A stretch of DNA of 64,000 bases from Argopecten irradians (Eukaryota; Mollusca; Bivalvia; Pectinida; Pectinidae), in the NCBI RefSeq assembly GCF_041381155.1, contig NC_091138.1, positions 18,167,255-18,231,254 on the forward strand, in the 5' to 3' direction. Positions 46,101 to 58,066 of the stretch are shown in pieces; the first letter of the stretch is position 1, and each line of letters begins with the position of its first letter. The translations under genes were made by a program, and so were the position numbers. The notes under the pieces were generated by a model, which saw nothing but the letters and a program-made list of their open reading frames with translations, searched no databases and had not been told where the DNA came from.

Positions 46101-49100
46101 AATAACAAATTATAGTCAACGTGAACATTTCATCTCTCTGCTATGTAATGTGTGTTCTCATGCATATATTTTACTCAAACTACTGGATGAGTTTTTGTCT
46201 CTAAATCTGTCCCCTATAGTACAGTATGTGGTGTGTTTGGCGTCCTGATGCTCCTATCGACTCTGTTCGATGTTATGTACAATTACCACCAGAGAAAATC
46301 TACCAAGACAGTCCCGCATGAGAATGGAACTTCTCCGGAGAGTAAATACCAGGTTAATGGGGATGTGGCGGAGAAACCAAAAGCACCAACACAACCAGGT
46401 ATGTTTTTTTCAGATTGAACACGATTTGTACAAATATATCCAAATAAATGTCTTATAAAATTATGGATGTATAAGCCTTTCCTTTGAAAATATCACTGCA
46501 AAATAAATTAGTGCATGAGGAGCAAGGTATATGCTCTTCATGCCCATTACAATTGCAAAATTAATCTGACAAAATCACTAACATGACGAATATCATTGTT
46601 ATATAATCTAGGAACGTTGGTCAAACTGGCAATGACGTTTTCTGTGTACACCAATGGTAAGAAGCTTCTCAGTACAGAACAAGGAGGTGGAGCTCTCAGT
46701 GCCATCAACGGTATCCGATTCCTTAGCATCTCCTGGGTGGTCCTGGGACATTCATTCTCGTCTCCCCTCAATGCGCTTCGTACGTTTATCAACACAACCA
46801 AAACAACATTTTAAATTCCATTTTTATGTTATGAATATCATTAGTAGTGATTGCTAGACAATGAACAGGATGTGTTTAGATTATTCAGAAGTATTATTAT
46901 ATCAAAAGTTCTATCCTTGAATAATTCATTCTTGCTAGTTACAAGCATTTTCATAGGCTTGAATTTGATGCTTTCATCTCATAACGTAAATTTGACGTAG
47001 CAGTTTGTAACGCCATTTCTGATCAGCTGAAACAACGACGGCATGGATAAATATTTGAGTTTCTGCTTCAGAGAACCCTGGTTTTATGGCAGAATTTTTG
47101 GGTAACTGGACATCAATGGTAATGGTCAACGGTCTTCTGTCTGTGGATTCGTTCTTTACTCTGAGGTAGGGAAATATAGATAACCTAAAGGTAGTGTACA
47201 TATTTTTTGACGTCAAACTACTAATGACCTTGGACGTTATCGTACAAAATCGAACGTACGTTTCAAGCGCCTATGTACATACATAAAGTGTCCAAATTTG
47301 AGCGTCGTACCTTGTTCCGTTCGTGAGAAAAAGTGTTAAGAAGGTTTCGTGGAAATAATTAACTTACATAATATATACTAATAAAAATACTGTTAGAGGT
47401 ATCTTCATAATTCCAACTGTTCCGAAATCAGAATGATTTTTTTAGTGTTCCAGCAAATTTCATGTATTTTATTTTTCTGACTTTTTGAGAAAATCAACTT
47501 TTTATGTCCCTGTTCCCCCGATGCAAAAATTCACATGGAAGGTCTTTATCACTACGGTGTTGATTCCGGTTGAAAACAAGCGTTCTGACGCCCTTCGAAT
47601 TTGCGAATTCAAAGTCAACAAAAGTAGCGGAACAATATCAATAAACCAGATATTTTCAGCATTAATATCGAGATTAATCAGGCATAGAACTCGATACCAG
47701 GTAATAAGAATTTCATGTAACAATTGCGATAGGAAAATATTGCGATGTGAGTAAATAAATGTTTAATATCTTTATTCTGATTACCATTTCTCAATTTGAC
47801 GAACATTTTAATGACGTCACTTTAAGTCCTCTATGAGCCCGGGTGATTCGACCTTGCAAGCTGACGTTTTGAAGGCATAAGCATTCATTTGTGGTATTAT
47901 GGTGGCATTGCACTCATATACAGCATAACATAGTTTAAAATAATAGTGTTATTTTATCTTGAAACATTTCATTATTTAAACGTCAATTTGGCAAAAAAAG
48001 AAAGAAACAGTAGGCATAGGCTACAATGTAAATCTTACAGCGTTTGTGGATACAATGCTTCGTTTGGTTGATGAAATTCATGAAATATTGCACAAAAACA
48101 TCATTAACATGCTTCTTAAACATATAATTAATGATTTGAATTGAATATGTTTGACATTGTGTGTAAAAAATCTATTTTGGTCTTTCGCCGTCGAAAACCG
48201 ATGAAACCGCGGTACTGGGTTGCGAGCAGCTATCCTGATTTTTTCGTTTGTTTGTTTGTTTGATTAATTAACGTCCTATTAACAGCTATGGTTATGTAAG
48301 GACGGCCTCCCATGTATGCGGTGTGTTGTGTGTATGTTGTGCGAGGTGCGTGTCCTGGGAGACTGCGGTATATTCATGATGTGTCTTCTTGTATAGTGTT
48401 TTTTTAGCTCACCTGGCCCGAAGGGCCGGTGAGCTTATGCCATGGCGCGGCGTCCGTCGTCCGTCGTCCGTCCGTCCGTCCGTCTGTCTGTCCGTCAACA
48501 TTTCCTTTAAATCGCTACTAGTCATAGAGTTCTGCATGGATTGTGACCAAATTTGGCCACAAAGATCCTTGGGGGAAGGGGAACAGAACTTGTATAAATT
48601 TTGGCTCTGAGCCCCTGGGGGCAGGAGGGGCGGGGCCCAATAGGGGAAATAAAGGTAAATCCTATAAATCGCTACTTGTCATAGAGTTCTGCATGGATTG
48701 TAACCAAATTTGGCCACAAGCATCCTTGGGGGAAGGGGAACAGAACTTGTATAAATTTTGGCTCTGAGCCCCCGGGGGCAGGAGGGGCGGGGCCCAATAG
48801 GGGAAATAAAGGTAAATCCTATAAATCGCTACTTGTCCTAGAGTTCTGCATGGATTGTGACCAAATTTGGCCACAAACATCCTTAGGAGAAGGGGAACAG
48901 AACTTGTATAAATTTTGGCTCTGACCCCCTGGGGGCAGGAGGGGCGGGGCCCAATATAGGAAATAGAGGTAAATCCTATAAATCGCTACTAGTCATAGAG
49001 TTCTTCATGGATTGTAACCAAATTTGGCCACAAACATCCTTTGGGGAAGGGGAACAGAACTTGTATAAAATTTGGCTCTGACCCCCAGGGGGCAGGAGGG

Positions 49101-52100
49101 GCGGGGCCCAATAGGGGAAATAAAGGTAAATCCTTTAAATCGCTACTAGTCATAGAGTTCTGCATGGATTGTAACCAAATTTGGCCACAAGCATCCTTGG
49201 GGAAGGGGAACAGAACTTGTATAAATTTTGGCTCTGACCCCCCGGGGGCAGGAGGGGCGGGGCCCAATAGGGGAAATAAAAGTAAATCCTATAAATCGCT
49301 ACTAGTCATAGAGTTCTGCATGGATTGTAACCAAATTTGGCCACAAACATCCTTGGGGGAAGGGGAACAGAGCTTGTATAAATTTTGGCTCTGACCCCCA
49401 GGGGGCAGGAATGGTGGGGCCCAATAGGGGAATTAGAGGTAAATATTCAAATTTCTTCAGAAAATAAACAATGAACCTGTATCCAGAATATTACTTGGCA
49501 TTACAAACCAGGTGAGCGATACAGGCCCTCTGGGCCTCTTGTTTTTCTTATTTAATAAAAAAGAAGCGATCTTTGAAGACTTAAACATTCACATGAACTA
49601 TCTTTAGTCCAAAAAGTTTCGGCGATAGCATTCATTATTTTATATTTGAGTTGAATGCATCAAATCGGATCTGTTCCCGACATCAACTGTACATTGTATA
49701 CTTTAGTAGGCTTACCTGTACCTGCAGTTATCGAGATTTTCCATGCAACTTAGTTCAATTTTACGATGCATACGCAGTAGGCTCGATCGAAAGATATAAT
49801 CTAAAAAAGATAGTATTGTACAATTTCTCATTGCATATAACTTTGATATTCCATAGTATAAAATAAAAACTGTCGTTTTCTCCGTATCAACGTAACGCGA
49901 GCCTGTGCTTCGTCTCGGCGAAATCTAAATCATTCCTCTCAGAGGGTGTTTTCACCGACGTTCGAGCATTTCAGCAAAAAATCAATAAAATAACAAAGAT
50001 TATCGTATACCAGGTATATTAAAGAACAACAAAAAACTTTGTGATTTGTGATCAATGTGTTATTATCATTTTTTCACTTTTTGTTCATGCTGAAACAACA
50101 GCTACATGCACATTACGTTTACAATTTTTTTTCCTATTAGGAAATACTAAATCATACATCATCAAATATTTGCTATTAAATATAGGTGATTGAAAAAACA
50201 ATGTTATCTGCTTCTTATAAAAAAATCACTGTATACAAAAAAGCAGAAATCTCGCTTAATTAGTGTTAACGTGCAGATCTTCTGATCTTTCGATTCTCAC
50301 CACCGGCGGCAATTTTTTTTCCGTTTTTTTTTTAATATATCATGCAAACATGCCTATTCAAACAATTCACAAAATCTGGCGAGGGCTACATGTACATGTA
50401 GCTATTACTACAAAATAAATAATTATATATCTGAGGATTTACATCGGATATATACACGGTCAGTATCTTACAGTAGGGCAAGGACGAATCCTTGAATAGG
50501 CCTGTTAGTTTTATTTTGGTGTCGATACGGAAAGACGAGATGGCTCCTGTCTCCTGGACATTAAAACAAACCATTTTTTTCATCTAGGCAAATAATAATT
50601 TGAAAATTCCATATACCACCTGCAAGGAGACGTCCTAGGCCTATCGCTACCCACAATGCACTCGATCGTGGTCTTATACATATGTATTATGTAACTTTTC
50701 ATCGATAATTTGATCCAGGTATATCTGTCTTCGACAATTATATTTAGAATTATGATAAAAACAACCCATCTCAACTACTATTCCGGGACCGTGAAATGTA
50801 ATATTGGTCACCTCAGCAAAATTGCGCATGCAAATTATTCATCATGTAAAATTACTGCTATGTACGTCATGTCAACATGACTGAAAATTGCGAAAAATGA
50901 ATCATATATTATATAAATATATGTTAGCTTGTAAGAATAATAATAATAAGAAGAATAATTTACCGCTCCATTCTATACATCTGCTGTGTGACGTCATCCT
51001 CATTTTTGTTTGTTATTTATTTTTTATTCATACAAATACAACACACAAATAGAAGAAAGGATAATAACGAAAATACAATGTCTGAACACGTAATACTACT
51101 GTACTTATACGTGAATTAAGAAATAGCAAGCCTTTATACATGATACCATGCAATTTGTGAAATAAACGTGTAAAAAAACCTTCATTAAATACATTAGACG
51201 CTTTGCTTGAGAATAAACGTTTGTTTATTTGTCTGTTTGATTATTTAACGTCATATTAACAGCTATGAACTAGCCCTACAACTAAATTCAATGACTCTTT
51301 TGTCACACTAAAAGCAAAGATGCTAATAAATCACTATTTGAGTTGTTTAGTTTACTGTTCTTAATACGTGGACACTTATCTTCAGGCTGTATCAATTAAC
51401 GTTTCATACTTAATATTGTTTTGATTTTATAATTTTGGTCTGTTTATGATTGTGTGCAAGTAATTCTCTTTCACACTCTTTTCTGTGTTGAAATATATAT
51501 TTTTTTCTATATTTTGATTAAAACATAGATGTGATGTCATCCATTGTGATTTAAGTACAATGTTATTAGTAACACAGTTTGATATTGACCTAATACGGAA
51601 AAATATTGGGTCTAAAATAAACATGTATTAAGCTCCACGCCCAATACAAGTTTATCTTAGACCCAATATTTTTCCGTATTAGGCCACTAACAAACTGTGT
51701 AACGAATTTATCCCGTCGAAGACCCTTTCAATGAAGTAAATGCAAAATGCATTATGTGCACTGAGTATTGATTTGTTTGTTTGATTAATTAACGTCCTAT
51801 TAACAGCTATGGTCATGTAAGGCGGCCTCCCATGTATGCAGTGTGTTGCGTGTATGTTGTGCGAGGTGCGTGTTTCGGGAGACTGCGGTATATTCATGTT
51901 GTGTCTTCTTGTATAGTGGAACTTTTGCCCTTTTTATAGTGCTATATCACTAGAGCATGCCGCCGAAGACACCAAGCAACACACCCCACCCGGTCACATT
52001 ATACTGACAACGGGCGAGTATTGAAACCAAAACGACTCAAAACTTAAAACAATTTTCACGTCACTGAAGACTCGAATGCGTTGTCATGGTCCATTTCTGT

Positions 52101-55100
52101 TAAATAATCCTAAATAAGTGTTGCTGCTTTCGGTTTGCTTTGAAAGTGGTCATCAGTGCTGTCATTTTGTCTCCATCTCGTTGAGTGCCGTCGTCGCGAA
52201 GCCGTTCCAAACCTACTACGATTTCTACTAACCTGATACGACTATATCTTGGATATCACGTGACGTCATTTTAACCAATAGGAACACAAGATTCTTGTCT
52301 GAGGTGGGATAAATGTCGGTATGTACTGTGACAGTCCAATAAGTAACCTGTAGCAGCCCAATTTTAAAATATTAGACTGTTATATTGGACTGGCAAAGGT
52401 ACTATAGTGTAACACTGTAAAAATAAAACCACTCAATATTAAGTCTTAATTTAAATTCATTCAATGAACACAACTGTAGAGAAAAAAAGCATGACAATGC
52501 TCTGATAAAAATGTTCATAACTTTTAAGTGAAATGTTTCAGTCGAGACATTAAGTTCCCTCTGATTGTCTCCCTTTGGTGATGGAACATGAGCTTTTTTA
52601 CATCCTAACGCAACAAGAACTTTTTATATCCTAACGGATCAAGAGCTTTTTTTACATCCTAATGGAACAAGAACTTTTTTACGTCCTAACGGAACAAGAG
52701 CTTTTTAACATCCTTACGTAACAAAAGCTATTTTACATCCTAACGGCCTCCATGTGGTCTTTCTGCCAACACATTGGACTGGTATCGGCTTATAACCTAT
52801 ACATAATAACTATCTGAAAAACAGCTTATAACCTATACATAATAACTATCTGAAAAACAAACATTTATCTGCTTTGCTTCGAAAACATCAGTATTAAATA
52901 ATACTTATCTCCACTATGTGCACTTTGTTTAAATAACTTAAAATAACTATGCAATAATTGATTTCATTACATCACTTTGTTTTACAGTGGACTACTGGTA
53001 TCGTACCTGTTTATGAAGGAGATGAAGAGGGAGAAGGGGCGAATCAACTGGTTTATGTTCTACTTCCATCGAATTTGGAGGTTTGTATGAATAAACACAT
53101 TTATGTTCACAAGTGAAACTCTACATACAAAAAGGAATCGTGAGTGGTGCTCTACCGAACACAAAACATGGTTTATATCAATGTCTAGATATTCGTTACC
53201 ACAAAATATCATAATTGCATTCATTGAAGTGCAATAACAGTCGACACCAAAGTTTTTTTTGTTTTGTTTGATTAATTAACGTCCAATGAACAACCAGGGT
53301 CATATAAGGACGGCCTCCCATGTGGTTAGTAGTGTGTATGAAGTGCGTGTTTTGGAAGACTGCTTTATATTCATGTTACGTCTTTCTGTATATTGACACG
53401 CTTGTCCCTTTTATAGTGCTACATGCTTCGGTATATCACTGAAGCGTTCCGCCGAAAACCAAGCAAAACATCACATTCCGGTCACATTAAACTGACAACG
53501 GGCGAATCATTTGCCATATCTGCCGTGTTTATATACAATATGATTGTATTTACCAAATTATCTTTCATACCAATTCTGGTTACAATCTACAAGTATAGGT
53601 TTTTCCTATGTTTACTAGGCTTACGCCGGCATACATGTTGGTGCTGTTTTTGAACATGTCCCTGTTCCGATATCTGGGTGATGGACCGGGTTGGCCCAAT
53701 GACGGAATCGAAGCAACTTGTAGAGAAACCTGGTGGACAAATCTTCTTTATATCAACAATATCTATAAAAGAAGAAAAATGGTAAATTAGAATTTTTATG
53801 TTACATATACAAGAAGTATAAAGTTACCGAACATGTTAAGTATAGTATTTGCTCTCGATGAAGTCCATAGTCGATGAAAAGGTAGATCAAATAATTGATA
53901 TGAAGATTTATTCCTGCTTTTTCGTGTTTCGGTTGGGCTTGGTACCTCGCCAATGACATGCAATTCTACGTAGTGAGTCCGCTACTTTTGGTGCCCCTAT
54001 TCCTGCGAGTATACAAATACAATAAAATTTATACATTATTTTGTAGTGTTTCGGATGGTCTTGGTATCTGGCCAATGACATGCAATTCTACGTAGTGAGT
54101 CCGCTACTTTTGGTGCCCCTGTTCTTGTAAGTATACAGTGGCTACGTGTTATTTAACAATAAAACCACTATAAGACACATAATATGGCATCATCACGATA
54201 AAAAGTATTATAGTTAGGCTTTCAAAGGACCAAATATAGGTCAGTGACCTGGTTTTAAGTAGGCGACACAGCGTCCTAACTAAATGGACCAACATATTCC
54301 AATTCCTTATTGTACAGAGACTAGAGCCAGGGCAATGTTTTACGGACAGACGGACGGACTGTAAGATGTAAACCTTTAGTCACAACTTAAACTGGGAACC
54401 GGTAAACTACTTATAATTGTTTTGTCAAACACTTATTCTTTCTTTTTTATTTCAGCTCGAAAAAGATTGGACTTTTTATTAACATTTTAGCCCTGCTGGG
54501 GATCTACATAGCTACAGGGATGGTGTCGAGTCATTTCGAACTGGGCTCAACGATGTTTTCTACCGATTTCGCAGCAATGATGTAAGCATTATAAATATAG
54601 CACTTCCATTTACATAGAACTATTTTTAATCCAAAAGAGAACAAATAAATAATCCTTGGCCAATATAGTAAACCAAGTTACAATATACGTTATTCTTTAT
54701 GGCATTTCACGCATTTTGATGTTTTTATGCTAATACTTTGAAAGTCTTTAAGAACATTAACATCTTTCGACGATAGATGATGACGAATACAAAGGTTTTG
54801 CGAGGATCACATTCCGAATATTAATCATTATAATAAACATTATTTGGTATTTTCAGGGCCAAATTTGACAATTACTTTAACGATTACTACATAGTGCCAT
54901 GGTGTCGTATGGGACCGTACATAGTTGGCATAGTAACCGGGTATGTCATTTACCGGACCAACGGAAAATACAAAATACCTAAGGTAGGTCGATACAGAAA
55001 AGATGAATCGAAAACATTTGCTATTTCAACTGAGTAATGTGTTGTGGTGTGTGGATACCTATGTTGTTGGAGGCTGCAGTATATTCATTGTAACTAAGGC

Positions 55101-56772
55101 AGACAGCATAGACTTGCTTTAAAAGATTTTGTCAAACGTCTGTATTGTTTGGTAATTAGATAGAAAGAAAAGCTATAGCTATTACAGTTCCCCTAAAACC
55201 GATGTTTTCTTAATATATTTCTATCAGGGAATCAACATATTGATATGGATAACAGTAGCTGTTACTGCCTGTGTAGTAGTGTACAGCATTAATGGTCCCG
55301 CTAATGGACATGCGTGGAGTAACGGTGTTAACGCCCTGTATAACGCCGTACACCGCTCTGTGTGGGGAATGTGTGTCTGCTGGGTTATCTTCGCCTGTGT
55401 CACCGGTAATGGAGGTAAGAGTTCAATCCAATACAAATAAGATCTGCACATAAAATGTAACAATTGATTCAAAACAGTGAAATTAAAAAAAGTAAACGAG
55501 TTCTTAGAAAAGCTTGAAAAAGAAATGAATTCGGGGTCAACACAACCATTGGTACAATGTTGAATCTATCCCATTAAGGATTTACCAACCAGCCAAATGT
55601 GACTTTCAAGAAGTTGATTTTGTGAATTGTTGAATGACGGACGACCGACACCGGGGTATCACGTAAACTTTATGAAACCTAAAGCCGATGTGCGGTCCAT
55701 TACCACCAGGGTCAATGGGTCACCAGGGCCTGATGGTCAAATAAGTTTAAATATTAAATATACGAGTTTCTTGGGAGAAACCTGCGTCGTGTGTAAATGT
55801 GTTGTAAACTGTTGTTAAGACTACTCAGATATCGACATACACGTCAAAAAGTTAAAAACATACATATTGTACAGTATTTCTTGTTGACCATTGGAATATA
55901 TGATGAAGAACCTTGAATTCTATTGATTGTTTTTTTATATAAATATTATCAGCAGTTGCTCATATTATTTGTTTCTTTAGGTATTGTAAACGACTTTCTG
56001 TCCTGGAAGTTCTTTGTGCCTCTCGGACGATTAAGCTATTGTCTCTACCTTACTCATCTAATAGTCCTGCAGTATTACCTACTGTCAGTTCGACAACCGA
56101 TATACGCCACGACTTTGGAATTGGTAAGTAACATTCAGTTGAACACAGTCGACCCCACTTTTAAACTAGGAGAATTATAAAATACATTAAAGATAATCGA
56201 ACAGAGCATAAACGATACCAATCATTTGAACAATAACTGATGTTTAATCGTGAATATGTGTTTAATTAACACAAAAATACATATAAAATCATTTGTTTTG
56301 CTTTTTATGTATTTCATTTCATATAGGGCATAGTGTCATGAAATGTTTTCGGGACGCAATTATTGTTAATATTTTTAAATTGAAGTAAAATAAAAAGCTA
56401 AAAGTTTCCATTGGTGGTAATGGAGTAACTTTTGAAACTGAAGATAAACACTTATTCGTCTGCTCCTATTTTCGATAGAGAAAAAATACCACTCGTTATC
56501 GGTTTAGCATATTTTATATTAACTATGCTTTAATGTTCCTACACAGTAGGCTGGTATTTTGCTGATTTGAAAGAAATTGTTTTAGTTATATTTTCAGTTC
56601 TTCTGTTTATATATGAATTGCAAAAAAAAAAAATGTTTGCTTCGTTTTTCAGATTTTCATTTTCCTTGGAACCTTAATGTTGTCGATCCTTGTGTCCATC
56701 GTCGCCTCCCTTGCATTCGAGGCTCCAATGATGGCCCTGGAAAAAGTTATCTTCAGGCGAGGAAAAAAATAA
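43159..56772 (+). CDS. nrf-6-like: NRF-6-like acyltransferase, paralogue 4 (15 exons)
   Basis: Predicted 801-residue NRF-6-type acyltransferase. Exons: 43159-43738, 44483-44631, 44815-44914, 45910-46006, 46220-46398, 46612-46779, 47072-47165, 52988-53080, 53619-53781, 54047-54126, 54456-54581, 54857-54983, 55228-55414, 55981-56123, 56653-56772 (TAA). The ATG at 43159 is preferred over 43105 because MKAQLRAVFICFILSSLCG is a clear signal peptide. Residues about 20-85 are a mucin-like linker with a repeated TGTTNQTTN and several N-glycosylation sequons. NRF-region cysteines lie near 173, 219, 233, 260 and 265. R404-X10-H415 is the acyltransferase-3 signature. Twelve or so membrane segments follow residue 308. 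A second copy of exon 10 (53925-54004) is present but lacks usable splice sites. Intron 7 is 5.8 kb and filled with repeats. Substrate unknown. Confidence 0.94.
44212..44304. mobile_element. Foldback element with CRE palindromes, gene 4 intron 1
   Basis: The left arm 'ggtaggtaaccattgtgac' and the right arm 'gtcacaattaatacctacc' are inverted repeats, each carrying TGACGTCA. The right arm matches 11003-11038 in gene 1. It is best read as a MITE that brings CRE-like sites with it. Confidence 0.55.
48246..48398 (-). repeat. Retroposon piece abutting a tandem-repeat element
   Basis: From the (GTTT)n tail to 'tgtgtcttcttgtatagtg' this is the tail part of a 540-bp retroposon on the minus strand. 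It stops where the element at 48406 starts. No continuation is found on the far side, so it is truncated rather than split. Confidence 0.75.
48406..49541. mobile_element. Element with six 157-bp internal tandem repeats
   Basis: The left end 'agctcacctggcccgaa' continues with 'gggccggtgagct', then a 'ccgtcgtccgtccg' run. The body is six units that each start near 'gtcatagagttctgcatgg', at 48521, 48678, 48835, 48992, 49149 and 49305. The period is 157 bp, and 156 bp for the last interval. The right end is 'ccaggtgagcgatacagg' with 'ccctctgggcctcttgt'. End palindromes plus central tandem units fit the bivalve 'pearl' / Helentron-like layout, and the 157-bp monomer is of the size of known bivalve 160-bp satellites. 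Identity to either needs comparison. It is in intron 7 of gene 4. Confidence 0.8.
50452..50545. repeat. Diverged relative of the 150-bp foldback element
   Basis: 'cacggtcagtatcttaca', 'ttattttggtgtcga' and 'acggaaagacgagatgg' echo the left half of the palindrome at 8163-8312. The right half is not recognisable. It lies in intron 7 of gene 4. Confidence 0.45.
51219..51270 (-). repeat. Short retroposon tail fragment
   Basis: 'gtttatttgtctgtttg' continues as 'attatttaacgtcatatta' and 'acagctatg', matching only the tail end of the 540-bp retroposon. Confidence 0.55.
51569..51703. mobile_element. 135-bp foldback element with about 60-bp arms
   Basis: 'cctaatacggaaaaatatt' from 51589 pairs with 'aatatttttccgtattagg' ending near 51683. 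Outer parts 'gtaacacagtttg' and 'caaactgtgtaac' also pair. The loop is about 10 nt. It is a non-coding hairpin element in intron 7 of gene 4. Confidence 0.75.
51772..52015 (-). mobile_element. 5'-truncated retroposon with 9-bp target duplication
   Basis: The tail half of the 540-bp retroposon lies on the minus strand, truncated within 'actgacaacgggc'. It is flanked by 'gagtattga' at 51763-51771 and 52016-52024. It is in intron 7 of gene 4. Confidence 0.8.
52585..52748. repeat. Minisatellite of about 31 bp, six units
   Basis: The unit is like 'gagcttttttacatcctaa' + 'cggaacaa', with varied T-run length and single-base changes. It is in intron 7 of gene 4, about 240 bp before exon 8. No coding potential. 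Confidence 0.75.
52788..52858. repeat. Perfect tandem duplication of about 35 bp
   Basis: Two adjacent copies of 'gcttataacctatacataa' + 'taactatctgaaaaaca'. The lack of differences suggests recent origin. It lies about 130 bp before exon 8 of gene 4. Confidence 0.85.
53259..53510 (-). repeat. Diverged truncated retroposon copy in gene 4 intron 8
   Basis: From 'ttgttttgtttgattaatt' to 'aaactgacaacgggcgaa' the tail half of the 540-bp retroposon is present, with deletions and an insertion ('acatgcttcgg') near 53422. It ends about 110 bp before exon 9. Confidence 0.75.
53925..54004 (+). pseudogene. Duplicate of gene 4 exon 10 without canonical splice sites
   Basis: These 80 nt match the true exon 10 (54047-54126) at 74 positions and translate to CFGWAWYLANDMQFYVVSP plus LLLVPLFL. 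Five of six differences are synonymous; the other is Ala for Ser. The preceding bases are CG instead of AG, and the following bases are GC (GCGAGT) instead of GT. The exon runs from phase 0 to phase 2, so including both copies would shift the frame. It is either a relic exon or one used rarely through non-canonical sites; the relic reading is more likely. Confidence 0.75.
56208..56473 (+). repeat. Intron 14 stretch paralogous to 63125-63410
   Basis: 'gatgtttaatcg', 'catttgttttgc', 'catatagggcatag' and 'attcgtctgctcctatttt' recur in the same order at 63125-63410, with indels. No ends of a mobile element are visible here. It is therefore either an intron segment that was copied elsewhere or an unrecognised repeat. 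Confidence 0.55.
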
Positions 56773-56834
56773 CATTAATATATTTTACCTATCTCTATAT
56801 TCTATCTCATAACCGTCCTGTCAGAAAGCTGTTA

Positions 56835-56840
56835 AATAAA
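56835..56840 (+). promoter_or_regulatory. Poly(A) signal AATAAA of gene 4
   Basis: AATAAA lies about 63 nt after the gene 4 stop codon, a distance similar to genes 1 and 2. Confidence 0.45.
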
Positions 56841-57116
56841 ATCAGTAAGTTCATATAAATGGTTTAATTTCTGTCTTGAATATAATTAATCTATGCTATC
56901 AAACTTTTGTTATTCTTTTAGAATATCAACATGGATATTCACTGCTCTGTTTTGTGTGTGTTTTTTATGATATCGTTATAATACATTGTTAGTCTAATTT
57001 TCATATTGCACAAAGAAGTTATGAAAAATATTAAGCCCTCTCCCTACAAAATTATAATTAATAAATTATAAGAAAGCACACAAAATGGCATATATAAACA
57101 TATGCACAAGATTTCA

Positions 57117-57166
57117 GAGAGAGAGAGAGAGAGAGAGAGAAGAGAAGAGAGAGAGAGATAGAGAGA
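57117..57166. repeat. (GA)n microsatellite
   Basis: A run of GA dinucleotides with a few interruptions (AGAGAAGAGAAG, GATAGA). Non-coding. Confidence 0.95.
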
Positions 57167-57749
57167 CTAAGTTATGTTGAAGTACACCTAAGAAATGATA
57201 TTAAAGGCATACAAAACATCTTTAGTTTCAACAGGGTCTTAAACCTTAAAGACAAAGTTCATCACATCCCGTTTCAACGATTTTAACAAGATTTGAAGAT
57301 GTTTGAAGCAGTGACTGTTGGTGTTAATGACAAAAGGGCGAGAAAATTGGAACTTTTCGCCGTATTGGAACACTTGTAATGTTCAAAGTAATATTTTTGA
57401 CACCGGTAATATTTTCAGTGCAGTCGAACATGAACTAGTTAAAGGGCTACCAGATGAGTATTTTGATTTAAGTGAGATGGTCTCTTGGATGATTACATAT
57501 ACATCCTTCTGTATTTATGTACAACCTGATCTACTAAATCTTCAAACCCTACATCAACAGCCCGCCCGTTTCTATGCCTTTCGATGAAGCTCCCCCAATG
57601 ACGAGGCATATCTACCCTCAATTCCATAGCCTCGAATTGTTGAAATTAATTGAGTCAAGCATTGCAAAATTTGTGTTGGAACAGGAAAATCCTACTACAA
57701 TGAAGAATAACCTAAGCAATGTAAATTTGTTACGTTCGTTTCTTAAAGT

Positions 57750-58066
57750 TTGTTTGTTTGATTAATCAACGTCCTATTAACAGCTATGGTCATGTAAGGA
57801 CGGCCTCCCATGTATGCGATGTGTTGCGTGTATGTTGTGCGAGGTGTGTGTTTTAGGAGACTGTGGTATATTCATGTTGTGTCTTATTGTATAGTGGAAC
57901 TGTTGCCCTTTTTATAGTGCTATATCACTGAAGCCTGCCGCCGAAGACACCAAGCAACATACCTCACCCGGTCACATTATACTGACAACGGGCGAACCAG
58001 TCGTCCCACTCCCTGTATGCTGAGCGCTAAGCAGGAGCAGTAACTACCACTTTTATAGACTTAGAA
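57750..58066 (-). repeat. Truncated retroposon copy
   Basis: From (GTTT)n and 'gattaatcaacgtcctatt' to 'accacttttatagactta' this is the tail and middle of the 540-bp retroposon. The head is missing. A flanking duplication was not clear. Confidence 0.8.

Noticed and set aside
48389-49394. Open frames with repeated 'SLLVIEFCMDCNQIWPQ'
   Set aside because: They follow the 157-bp tandem unit of a mobile element, in both strands, and are not genes.
53925-54126. A proven pair of mutually exclusive exons
   Set aside because: The upstream copy lacks AG and GT at its borders, so alternative use cannot be claimed from sequence. It is kept as a finding only.
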